A stretch of 64,000 nucleotides of DNA from Actinomycetes bacterium. GTDB lineage: Bacteria > Actinomycetota > Acidimicrobiia > Acidimicrobiales > Acidimicrobiaceae. Positions 39,495-47,908 of this stretch are shown piece after piece. The notes beneath the pieces are model-generated. The model did not search any database. It had not been told where the DNA came from and was given only the letters and a program-made list of their open reading frames with translations. Location: positions 186,001-250,000 of the forward strand of contig JAJZFV010000002.1 of NCBI GenBank assembly GCA_021805205.1, in the 5' to 3' direction. The stretch's first letter is position 1. Every line of letters begins with the position of its first letter. Both the position numbers and the translations under genes were made by a program.

Positions 39495-41272
39495 TAAAAA
39501 CCTTCATTCTTCGACGCGTCTACATTCAATAACGCCTTCCAACCCTTTGGAATAACTAAGCGGTAGATCAACGAGACGACACCAACAATAACTAACGCAT
39601 ATAGCAGAGCGACGATAGACATGGCACTACCTCCACCGTAGTCGTAGCCAGCTACGAGCCTATTTATGGCAACTGAGAGCGGGTAGAGGCCAGGTGGATA
39701 GAGCAACTGCGACATTGGTAATTCAAGCAGGGTTTTAGCAAATGTAAGGAGCCATGCAGATAGGAGGGCGCGAGCCACGAATGGAAGAACTGCGTGTCGC
39801 CAAGCCCTAGACGGATTCGAACCATAGACCCGAGAAGCCATCGCCATGTTGGATTGAACCTGCGAGATCGGTCCTACTAATAGCCGAGACGCTCCAGGAA
39901 TTGCAGATGCCACATATCCCAGAAGTAGCAGCTTCGAGGTACCGTAGATCGCAAATCCGAGGTGGTCAAAGATCGGTTGATTATAGCTAAAGATATAACC
40001 AGCGCCTAGGACGATACCAGGTAGTGCCACAGAACCCAGTAGCACAAAGTCGAGAGCTCTAACTCCCCAAGATGCACCCTTCTTCACCAATACCGTTGCC
40101 AAATAACCCCCTACCGCGACCGTTACTGTAGCTGTCAAGAGCGACATGAGCGAGGAGTACCAAAGGGGCGATCCAGAGAGGGTCGAAGAAAATACCCTAG
40201 TGTAGTTAGAGAGAGTCAACGATGATAGCGAGATCGAACCGCCAAAGCCAACCAAAAGCGATGAGGTCAAGATACCGATCAACGGTACCAGAATAGCCAA
40301 GAAAAAGACTACAGCTAGAAATGTGTAGACCCCGACCTTAGCCTTGCCCTCGAGCTTGACCATCGTGGCACGCCTGCGGCGCCCTCCAGCGATGGCGTAG
40401 CTCTTTGACTTAGTGAGCTTTCTCTGGATGACAAGTGGAACTAAAGCCGACAGGATCAAGATCCAACTGATAGCTGCAGCTCCAGAGAAGTTGAGCGGAA
40501 TCGAATCGATTGCGGTATAGAGGCTGTAGGTCGCCATCGGAAAGTGTGCCCCAGATGCCAGAGAGTAGGCCACGCCAAAGTCAGACATCGACTCGGCGAA
40601 GACGATGGCAAAGGACGAGATAATCGCTGGCATAAAGATAGGGGCGATGATCAAAATCGACTTCAGACGGCTACCTGCATGTACTCGAGCTGCATCCTCT
40701 AACTCAGCGCCGAGGTTTTCTACGGTCGCCCCGATTGTTAGGTAGGCAAATGGAATTCCAGAGAAGCCAAGAACCACGATCACCCCGAGAGGTCCAAAGA
40801 AGGGGTGAAATAGTGCCAGCGAACCGATGTGAAGTCTTACTAGGATTCCACCGGGCTCGAGCAGTCTCTGCCAACCGGCCGTGGTCAAGTAAGTTGGAAC
40901 CAGGAGAAGGAACCAGACGGATGCAGAGATCAACCTCTTGAACCTAACGTTGGTACGCTTTGTAATCCAAGAGAGAGACAATCCTATTGAGGTAGCTATT
41001 GCTCCTGCTGCAATCGACACCCCCAAAGAGTCGAGCAGCCCTCGGAGGGCATCACCCGCAAAGGCGTACTTTATCCCAGTAAGAGAAAAGATTGGAGCCC
41101 CTGGAGTGGACAGACGAGGGAAGAACGCAAGCGCCAAAAAGTAGATTACGGGTACCACAATTAGCACCACAACTACTAAACCTACGAGCGTCGAGAGGTT
41201 TAACTTCTTCAAATTGAATCTTGAAGGTACCTTCGACTCTAAATCATTTGGCCGATCAAGTAAAAGTGCCAT
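39494..41272 (-). CDS. ABC transporter permease, fused double BPD domain (FbpB-like)
   Basis: 592 aa, about 12 TM, two permease modules (EDAARVHAGSRLKSILIIAPIFMPAI; MASRVYGSNPSRAWRHAVLPFVARALLSAWLL EAA-like loops). Confidence 0.92.
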   Translation of the reverse strand: MALLLDRPNDLESKVPSRFNLKKLNLSTLVGLVVVVLIVVPVIYFLALAFFPRLSTPGAPIFSLTGIKYAFAGDALRGLLDSLGVSIAAGAIATSIGLSLSWITKRTNVRFKRLISASVWFLLLVPTYLTTAGWQRLLEPGGILVRLHIGSLALFHPFFGPLGVIVVLGFSGIPFAYLTIGATVENLGAELEDAARVHAGSRLKSILIIAPIFMPAIISSFAIVFAESMSDFGVAYSLASGAHFPMATYSLYTAIDSIPLNFSGAAAISWILILSALVPLVIQRKLTKSKSYAIAGGRRRRATMVKLEGKAKVGVYTFLAVVFFLAILVPLIGILTSSLLVGFGGSISLSSLTLSNYTRVFSSTLSGSPLWYSSLMSLLTATVTVAVGGYLATVLVKKGASWGVRALDFVLLGSVALPGIVLGAGYIFSYNQPIFDHLGFAIYGTSKLLLLGYVASAIPGASRLLVGPISQVQSNMAMASRVYGSNPSRAWRHAVLPFVARALLSAWLLTFAKTLLELPMSQLLYPPGLYPLSVAINRLVAGYDYGGGSAMSIVALLYALVIVGVVSLIYRLVIPKGWKALLNVDASKNEGF

Positions 41273-41300
41273 AAATTCCTAATGCTCTCATAAACAGGTA

Positions 41301-41334
41301 AAGGGCTCTCACCAAATATATGGTGAGAGCCCTT
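41301..41334 (-). terminator. Intra-operon stem-loop between substrate-binding protein and permease genes
   Basis: aagggctctcacca-aatata-tggtgagagccctt: perfect 14-bp arms, 6-nt loop. Confidence 0.8.
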
Positions 41335-41359
41335 GTCACTCAAGTAAAGAAGCGACAGA

Positions 41360-42484
41360 TCAGTTGACAATATTTGAGGTGAACCATGCGTTGATGGTGT
41401 TCTCCTGTGGCCCCCACTTGTAAGGGTCTACAGTCTGGTACTGAATCGACGAAAGCGAAGGTACAGCAGATTCAGGTGAAACTCCTTGAATCACTGGCCA
41501 GTAGAGCGAGTCACCAGTTGGATCACCGGAGAGCTGAACCTTTTGGCCAGCTGGGGAAAGAACGAAGTTCACGAACTTCTTAGCTTCAGCGATCTCTTGT
41601 GCCGAGGCCTTTCCGTCGATACCAATTACGCCCGGAAGAAGGGTTGAAGGCGACAAGAAAGCAACCTTGATGGTTGGATCCTTGAAGCCAGCACCGATAC
41701 CGGCAGAGCTCTGAATAAGAGCTAACTTGATCTGGCCAGTCGAGAGTGCGTGGAGAGTGTCGCCGTTGGTCTGAAAGACCTGAAGTCCGTTGGCCTTGAG
41801 GTTGGTATAGAAGGACTCACCTTTATTTACGCCACCGAGGTAGTTCATCATTCCAGCTACGAATGGAAAGGTTGGACCAGAGACCGCTGGGTCATTCATA
41901 CCAACTTGACCCTTGTATTGAGGCGAAAGAAGATCATTCCAGCTAGTTGGAGGAGTAGTTACGGTCTTGGTGGAGTAGACCAAGGTTCCCGCCATCGTAA
42001 GGCCGGTTGGAATATAGCTACCATCGGCCGGAACTACACTCTTTCCAGCTGCAGTCCAATTTACCGATGGCTCCCAGTGCTTGAGGAGGTAGTTCTGCTG
42101 ATCGAGAGCGGCAAACGCCTCGTCACCATCGACCCAGAGGACTCCCCACTTCGGGTTTGAAGCCTCCGCCTGAACCCTAGTCAGGAGAGGACCAGTTGAG
42201 TCATCGACAAGAGTAGTTGGAATTCCAGTCGCCTTTTGGAAGGCGGTCGTCATTGCAGAGTCATAGCCCTGAGCTGAATAGACGACCAAAGGAACGTTAG
42301 CACTGCTGCTGTTCGACGAAGAAGATGCTGCGGTTGTAGCAGTTGAAGAGGAGCTGCCGCTTCCACAAGCTGCTGCGAGCAAAGATACGGCGCCAACCCC
42401 TAGCGCAATCGCGCCACGACGATTTGTTTTTGATGTATAACCCATGGCGAACATCTTCACAGTTGATTCTTTCGAGAAGGACAA
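41360..42484 (-). CDS. ABC substrate-binding lipoprotein (Fe3+/AEP class)
   Basis: Signal with lipobox LLAAACGSG; VPLVVYSAQGYDSAMTTAFQKATGIPTTLVDDSTGPLLTRVQAEASNPKWGVLWVDGD; likely start at internal ATG near 42445. Confidence 0.88.
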   Translation of the reverse strand: MSFSKESTVKMFAMGYTSKTNRRGAIALGVGAVSLLAAACGSGSSSSTATTAASSSSNSSSANVPLVVYSAQGYDSAMTTAFQKATGIPTTLVDDSTGPLLTRVQAEASNPKWGVLWVDGDEAFAALDQQNYLLKHWEPSVNWTAAGKSVVPADGSYIPTGLTMAGTLVYSTKTVTTPPTSWNDLLSPQYKGQVGMNDPAVSGPTFPFVAGMMNYLGGVNKGESFYTNLKANGLQVFQTNGDTLHALSTGQIKLALIQSSAGIGAGFKDPTIKVAFLSPSTLLPGVIGIDGKASAQEIAEAKKFVNFVLSPAGQKVQLSGDPTGDSLYWPVIQGVSPESAVPSLSSIQYQTVDPYKWGPQENTINAWFTSNIVN

Positions 42485-42550
42485 CCTTTAGTAAACAGTT
42501 ATTGAATTTCTGTTACCAACTAGAAGAATTATTCCCAAATATAGAAAAAG

Positions 42551-42674
42551 ATGCCGTGGGAGCTGATCAGACTTACTGCGGCACCCTTACGGCTCCGCTG
42601 ATAGCTGCTGCCTTCCGGCCCTGACTCGGTTCACGGACGCAAGCCGCGCAGGGCCCGACCAACTCCCACGGCAT
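42551..42674 (-). ncRNA. ffs: Signal recognition particle RNA (small bacterial SRP RNA)
   Basis: Minus strand carries the conserved GTGAACCGAGTCAGGGCCGGAAGGCAGCAGC tip and long terminal helix ATGCCGTGGGAG/CTCCCACGGCAT followed by T-rich sequence. Confidence 0.93.
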
Positions 42675-42711
42675 CTTTTGACGCATGAACATACTAGTCT
42701 GTTTTGTTGCT

Positions 42712-42799
42712 GGAGGAGTGCGAGAGCGGCCGAATCGGCACGACTGGAAATCGTGTGTGGGGAAACTCACCGTGGGTTCAAATCCCACCTCCTCCGCCA
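42712..42799 (+). tRNA. tRNA-Ser (anticodon GGA)
   Basis: Acceptor GGAGGAG/CTCCTCC, anticodon stem CACGA/TCGTG with loop CTGGAAA, long variable arm, T arm GTGGG TTCAAAT CCCAC, encoded CCA. Confidence 0.96.
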
Positions 42800-43004
42800 G
42801 CATCACAGCACCCTCATCTGCAGTCAGGGATCTATCTCCTTGGAGCCACAGTCACCTTTCACCAAAGTGGTAAACGGAGCTATGGCCTTCCCTAAGTTAT
42901 GCTGTTGGTAACTACGACAAAATCGTGGCTCGTAAAAGATAGGGGTCTTTCCCGATGATGCGGTCATCAAAGGGAAATCCGAAAAATTTCAATAAAAGGG
43001 CGCA

Positions 43005-43487
43005 ATGGACTTTTCTTCGTGGCTCGACCAATACTCCGACACTTTCATGAATGAGGCCCTAAGTCACGCCAGTAGCTCTCGATTGGCTGGAGAAGTTCCC
43101 GTCGGGGCGGTAATCGTCGACGAAGGAGTGATCGTCGCGGCCGCGGGAAATTGCCGCGAGACAAACAATGACCCCACCGGCCACGCCGAAGTCCTCGCAA
43201 TTCAAAGCGCCGCAAAGGTAAAGGGGAACTGGCGCCTATCCACCTGCGACCTATACGTAACCCTTGAACCATGCTTGATGTGCGCCGGAGCGATTATCAA
43301 CTCGAGAATCAGAGGGGTCTACTTTGGTGCCTTTGACCCGAAGGCCGGCGCACTACTATCACTCTTTGGCATCGGCAACGATCCCCGTCTCAACCATGAA
43401 TTTCATCGCAGCGGCGGACACCTCGCTCAACCTTCGACCGAACTTCTTAAAGATTTCTTTCAGGAGCGCAGGATACAGCCAGACTGA
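43005..43487 (+). CDS. tadA: tRNA-specific adenosine deaminase
   Basis: EVPVGAVIVDEG, NDPTGHAEVLAIQSAAK, LYVTLEPCLMCAGAIINSRI zinc-site motifs. Confidence 0.94.
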   Translation: MDFSSWLDQYSDTFMNEALSHASSSRLAGEVPVGAVIVDEGVIVAAAGNCRETNNDPTGHAEVLAIQSAAKVKGNWRLSTCDLYVTLEPCLMCAGAIINSRIRGVYFGAFDPKAGALLSLFGIGNDPRLNHEFHRSGGHLAQPSTELLKDFFQERRIQPD

Positions 43488-43578
43488 CTCCTGTTTGAAT
43501 CTATTTTGTTCTGAAAACGTTAATTTTTGGTCTCAGGTCGCTACGGAGCTCACTTCAAACTAAACTCTATTTTTCTGT

Positions 43579-43663
43579 GGAGGGGTGCGAGAGTGGCCGA
43601 ATCGGGCGGTCTCGAAAACCGTTGTGTCGCAAGGCACCGTGGGTTCGAATCCCACCCCCTCCG
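43579..43663 (+). tRNA. tRNA-Ser (anticodon CGA)
   Basis: Acceptor GGAGGGG/CCCCTCC, anticodon stem GCGGT/ACCGT with loop CTCGAAA, long variable arm, T arm GTGGG TTCGAAT CCCAC; CCA not encoded. Confidence 0.95.
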
Positions 43664-44494
43664 CTCCCCACTCTCAAGTGATCCCAGTCAGAGTTCGTTC
43701 TCCTCGAGATTTTGACCCTAGCCACCTCAATGGCGTCAAAAACTCTCTAATTGATCAGTTCCTTTTTGCTGTGGCGCACACGGCATTGGCAACTTCAATT
43801 GTCGTAGGACTTTACAATGCTGCCCACCGCCGATGAGAACCGGGCAGCTGAGCACCTCTCTGAAACCAGTACTTGTACACTCATCGTCGTGATCATTGTG
43901 AAAAGTAGTGTTCAAAATCAATACTTCTACTCGCGCTTCACCGGTAAAACGCTGATATAGAGAGGAGTGTCGAGTATCGATCACCTAACTTTTGGCACGG
44001 TCAAAGGGTCGTACTTGCTAACTAATTCATGATCGCTACATAGCCTTTTTCAGAGTCAATATATTAGGACACCAATACAAAATAGCAACTAACGTATCGG
44101 GACTGGAGGTTTCCTCAACTAGGAATGTGTTCTTGCTAGAGGATGGCATCAAGAGACAAAAGCAACGGTATCGTCCCCGAGGGATCAGGGGAAGACATAT
44201 TTCGGATATCTCTCAAATCCACCTTCGACTTTTTTACTCATCGATTATTTTTCATTGACATTCGCGAATTAACACAAACGTCAAGGTAAGTCAATCAGAT
44301 AGATATTTTGAAGGTCCAGAGAATCGGAATAGTCAGTAAATTTAGATATAACCAAACGATCCATACAACTCTTCTAAAAGTTATATAGGATCGTGCCGAC
44401 TTTCGCGAGATTTCACTCCGTTCTTTCGAATCATTGAAGAGATTTGATAGAAACAAAAACAACAGAAGATACGGCTTATCGTTCAAATTTTCAC

Positions 44495-44541
44495 GTAGAC
44501 CAATATCGATCGGATGGCATTCCTAACCGGTATTGGTCTAC
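44495..44541 (-). terminator. Hairpin terminator downstream of livF
   Basis: gtagaccaatatcg / cggtattggtctac arms (one G-U) just after the livF stop. Confidence 0.75.
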
Positions 44542-44552
44542 TTTTCTAGCGA

Positions 44553-45263
44553 TTAATGTCCGGCAATGCCAAAGAAAGCTTCTTTCAAGCTTTCGTCTTC
44601 TGTGAAATCATCGATATGCCCTGTGAATCTGGTCAATCCACCTTCTATTACCGTAACGGTATCGGCAATCGTTAGAAAGGATATATTTTGCTCTGCAATT
44701 ACCAGAGTTATACCCCCTCTGAGCTCAGCAAGGCGATCAATCACTTCGCTAACATAGCGAGGCGAAAGACCCGAAGATGGTTCATCCATCAGCAGGACTT
44801 TTGGTTCTGCTATCAGAGCCCGTCCGATTCCTACCAGCTTACGTTGCCCTCCAGAAAGGCCGCCGGCCGTGGCTCTTCGCCGTTCTTTTAGCTCAGGAAA
44901 GCGTTGATAGACGTGGTCGATCTGGTCTGCGACTGACTTATTTTGGGTACGCAATGATCCTAACTTTAGATTTTCCTCAACACTTAGGCTGGGAAAAATT
45001 CCTTGTTCGCTCATGTAGCCCAAGCCACCACGTACCCTATCAGCTACAGTAAGTGGTGTAATATCCGCCCCGTTCATCTTTAGTTCCCCGGACCATTGAG
45101 GCAGCAGTCCCATAACTACTTTAAGAAAGGTAGATTTACCTGATCCGTTAGCGCCAAGGACGATTTGAATTTCATTCTCTTTGACATGGAGGTTGATATC
45201 CCACAGGACTTGCATTGATCCATATCCTGAGGTCAGCCGTGAAACTTCAAGCAACGTCCGCAC
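44553..45263 (-). CDS. livF: Branched-chain amino acid-type ABC transporter ATPase (LivF)
   Basis: VLGANGSGKSTFLKVVMGLLP, GGLSGGQRKLVGIGRALIAEPKVLLMDEPSSGLSP. Confidence 0.92.
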   Translation of the reverse strand: MRTLLEVSRLTSGYGSMQVLWDINLHVKENEIQIVLGANGSGKSTFLKVVMGLLPQWSGELKMNGADITPLTVADRVRGGLGYMSEQGIFPSLSVEENLKLGSLRTQNKSVADQIDHVYQRFPELKERRRATAGGLSGGQRKLVGIGRALIAEPKVLLMDEPSSGLSPRYVSEVIDRLAELRGGITLVIAEQNISFLTIADTVTVIEGGLTRFTGHIDDFTEDESLKEAFFGIAGH

Positions 45264-45978
45264 CTCCCAAAAATACCCGCTTTACCTCTTCATCTGAGAG
45301 CGCATCGCGCAGTGTGCCACCAAAGATCTTCTTACCTGCGCTCAGGACGAAGACTGACTCTACGACTTGCTCGAGGAACCCCAAAAGATGTTCAACTACA
45401 ATCAGCGCGATACCGCTTCGTCGGAACTCCGCCAACATCTCCGCTATTTCGTTCAGTTCAGTAGGTGTTAATCCAGCCGCAAGTTCGTCAACAAAAATTA
45501 CTTTTGGATCCAGAGCGAGTGCACGTGCTAGATCTAGCCTCTTTTGCTGAGCAGCTGTCAGCTTTTCAATTGGATAGTTTGCACAATCACGAAGCTTTAC
45601 CTTTTCTAGCACTTCTGTGATCGATACCTTGTTTTTACTATGAATCGAAGATACCAAAACATTTTCAGATACCGAAAGATCTTTAAAGGGTTTCGGTATC
45701 TGAAATGTTCGATTAATTCCTGCCCGAGCTAGATAATGTGGCTGTTTACCAGTGACGTCAATGCCATCTAAAATTACCCGTCCATTTTCGGGCTTGTATA
45801 GTCCGCACACGGTGTTGACGAGAGTGGTTTTTCCTGATCCATTTGGTCCAACTAATCCGAGCGCCTGACCCTCGAAGAGTTCGAGTGATACGTCGTCTAG
45901 GGCTTTGAATCCACTAAATACAGTGGTTAGATTTTCGACCTTTAGGAGGCTTTTTGTTTCAGTCATTTTTCGCCCCAA
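45247..45978 (-). CDS. livG: Branched-chain amino acid-type ABC transporter ATPase (LivG)
   Basis: LVGPNGSGKTTLVNTVCGLYKPENGRV, RTFQIPKPFKDLSVSENV; signature region LTAAQQKRLDLARALALDPKVIFVDELAAGL. Confidence 0.9.
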   Translation of the reverse strand: MGRKMTETKSLLKVENLTTVFSGFKALDDVSLELFEGQALGLVGPNGSGKTTLVNTVCGLYKPENGRVILDGIDVTGKQPHYLARAGINRTFQIPKPFKDLSVSENVLVSSIHSKNKVSITEVLEKVKLRDCANYPIEKLTAAQQKRLDLARALALDPKVIFVDELAAGLTPTELNEIAEMLAEFRRSGIALIVVEHLLGFLEQVVESVFVLSAGKKIFGGTLRDALSDEEVKRVFLGGADVA

Positions 45979-46963
45979 CCGTAGTTGCTCTTCTGGACTT
46001 GATTTGGCGCAGGCCAGCTAGACCTCGAGGTGCAAATAACACTAGTAGAACTATCACCAACCCGTAGATCAGTTGAAAGTATTGAGGGTTGGAGACTCCA
46101 ATGGCGTTATAGATGGCATATAGTACGACCGTGCCAACCGTAGGTCCCCAGACAGTACCAACCCCTCCGAAAAGGGCAAAAACTATTGCCAAAACCGAGA
46201 GACTTGAGTCAAATACCGCTTGAGGATAGAAAACACTTGTAGACCAACCAAAGATACTTCCACCCATTCCGGCAATGGCTGCCGCTATCAACCAGGCATA
46301 GAAGCGCTGACGCGGAACGTTGACTCCAGACATTGATGCAGAGTACGAGTCATCACGTATTGCTTTTAGCGTTAGTCCAAACTTTGAAGAACGAACGTAG
46401 CTAGCAGCGAGAATAGCAATTGCTGCAAGCGCGATCGCCGTTCCATATGCAGTTCCAGACGAGTAGTATGCTGCAAGGTTGAGTCCATATGGACCATTGG
46501 TAATTGATTGGAGCGATGGGTTGGAGACGATGGCATAGATTGCCTCGCTCGCCGCCAAGGTTCCAATTGCAAAGTAGGCCCCGCGCAATCTGAAGAGGGG
46601 AAGCAGTAGTGCTCCTACAAGTGCCGCAGCTACTCCACCAATTACTACGGCGAGGACTGGCGGAACGTTATAGTCAAGCATGGCTAAACCCGAAGCGTAG
46701 GCTCCAACACCGAAAAAGCCGAAGTATCCGAATGGAAGATAACCGGTGAAGCCATAGATGATGTTAATACCTTGGGCAAGGGCGATATATATTGCCATAT
46801 AGGTAAGGAGCAGCTCATTGGAGTAGATGTGGACGCCGACCGCAAATACAACTACCGGTACCAGAGCTGCAACTGCCGGAGAGATCAGGCGTTTTCCCTT
46901 TGACTCTGTCTCTAATGTTCTATCTATTTCGTCCAACTTAGGCAATTCTCTGCCTTCTTCCAA
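45959..46963 (-). CDS. livM: Branched-chain amino acid-type ABC permease (LivM)
   Basis: ALAQGINIIYGFTGYLPFGYFGFFGVGAYASG; ALKAIRDDSYSASMSGVNVPRQRFYAWLIAAAIAGMGG. Confidence 0.92.
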   Translation of the reverse strand: MEEGRELPKLDEIDRTLETESKGKRLISPAVAALVPVVVFAVGVHIYSNELLLTYMAIYIALAQGINIIYGFTGYLPFGYFGFFGVGAYASGLAMLDYNVPPVLAVVIGGVAAALVGALLLPLFRLRGAYFAIGTLAASEAIYAIVSNPSLQSITNGPYGLNLAAYYSSGTAYGTAIALAAIAILAASYVRSSKFGLTLKAIRDDSYSASMSGVNVPRQRFYAWLIAAAIAGMGGSIFGWSTSVFYPQAVFDSSLSVLAIVFALFGGVGTVWGPTVGTVVLYAIYNAIGVSNPQYFQLIYGLVIVLLVLFAPRGLAGLRQIKSRRATTVGAKND

Positions 46964-47816
46964 ATAGACCCTGTGGCCTTACAAGCATCGTTGCGATTAC
47001 CAATACGTAGGGTACGAGGTTCGACCAGCTCGGAATATATACCTGTGCTAGCTGATAAAAAATTCCGAAGATAACACCGGCTACGATCGTGCCTACAGTA
47101 TTACCCAAGGATCCGAAGACTATGATCGCAAATGCGGTGACCGTAATTGCCGGACCTTCGGTTGGGCTAACCCCTCCGTAGATAAATACTCCCCATACAC
47201 CTGCACATGCAGCTAGTGCAAAACCGATGCCGAAGTAGATGCCAGATATTCTCTTTGCATTTATTCCAGCCACCGCAGCCTCAACCGCATCCGATATGAC
47301 TGCCCTAACTTGAAGTCCGATAGACGTCCGGTTAAGAAACACTAGAAAGATTCCAAGTAGTGGAAGGATGACGGACGCACTTACCCACCAAGTTGCGGAA
47401 TAGCCTTGTCCAAAGAGTACCAACCTGGAAGTTGGGATCGAATTCACCGGCAGCGCTCGCGCAGCATTGCCGAAGACTAGCGATGCAAGCGCCTCTATTA
47501 CCTCTGAAAGACCGAAAAATAAGATCAAAGATAACATTTCAGGATCTGCAGATTTCAAAAGTCGCGGCGCTATCAGCCGATTGAGCCCATAACCCAAAAC
47601 TACGGTTATAGGTATGACGATTATCGTCGAAAGAATCGGCGATATGTGATAGGTGTAGTAAAGTTCCCAGGCACCGTATCCGCCGAGCATTATGATGTCA
47701 CCGTGCGCGAGATTGATAATCTTCTGAGCACCGTATACTACATTCAAACCAACGGCCAACAAGGCATAAAAAATGCCGAGGAGAATACCACCTATTATGG
47801 CGTATTCGAAAAGCAC
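46938..47816 (-). CDS. livH: Branched-chain amino acid-type ABC permease (LivH)
   Basis: LLAVGLNVVYGAQKIINLAHGDIIMLGGY, QVRAVISDAVEAAVAGINAKRISGIYFGIGFALAACAG. Confidence 0.93.
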   Translation of the reverse strand: MLFEYAIIGGILLGIFYALLAVGLNVVYGAQKIINLAHGDIIMLGGYGAWELYYTYHISPILSTIIVIPITVVLGYGLNRLIAPRLLKSADPEMLSLILFFGLSEVIEALASLVFGNAARALPVNSIPTSRLVLFGQGYSATWWVSASVILPLLGIFLVFLNRTSIGLQVRAVISDAVEAAVAGINAKRISGIYFGIGFALAACAGVWGVFIYGGVSPTEGPAITVTAFAIIVFGSLGNTVGTIVAGVIFGIFYQLAQVYIPSWSNLVPYVLVIATMLVRPQGLFGRRQRIA

Positions 47817-47841
47817 TGATATTTTCCTTTGCTTAGATACA

Positions 47842-47892
47842 AGTAACTACCGCACCATTAATCGAGTCAATTTCGACGGTGCGGCAGCTACT
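47842..47892 (-). terminator. Intra-operon stem-loop between the Liv substrate-binding protein and livH
   Basis: agtaactaccgcacc / ggtgcggcagctact, 13 of 15 pairs, 21-nt loop. Confidence 0.6.
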
Positions 47893-47908
47893 TGCTAGAT
47901 TAATCTAA

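Noticed and set aside
42573-42806. Minus ORF MMLAEEVGFEPTVSFPTHDFQSCRFGRSRTPP...
   Set aside because: Antisense translation of tRNA-Ser(GGA) and SRP RNA; a classic spurious tRNA-derived protein.
42678-42911. Three overlapping plus-strand ORFs around 42678-42911
   Set aside because: They read through tRNA-Ser(GGA); no independent coding signal.
43527-43836. Plus ORFs at 43527-43715 and 43585-43836
   Set aside because: Translation of tRNA-Ser(CGA) (VSQGTVGSNPTPSAP type); spurious.
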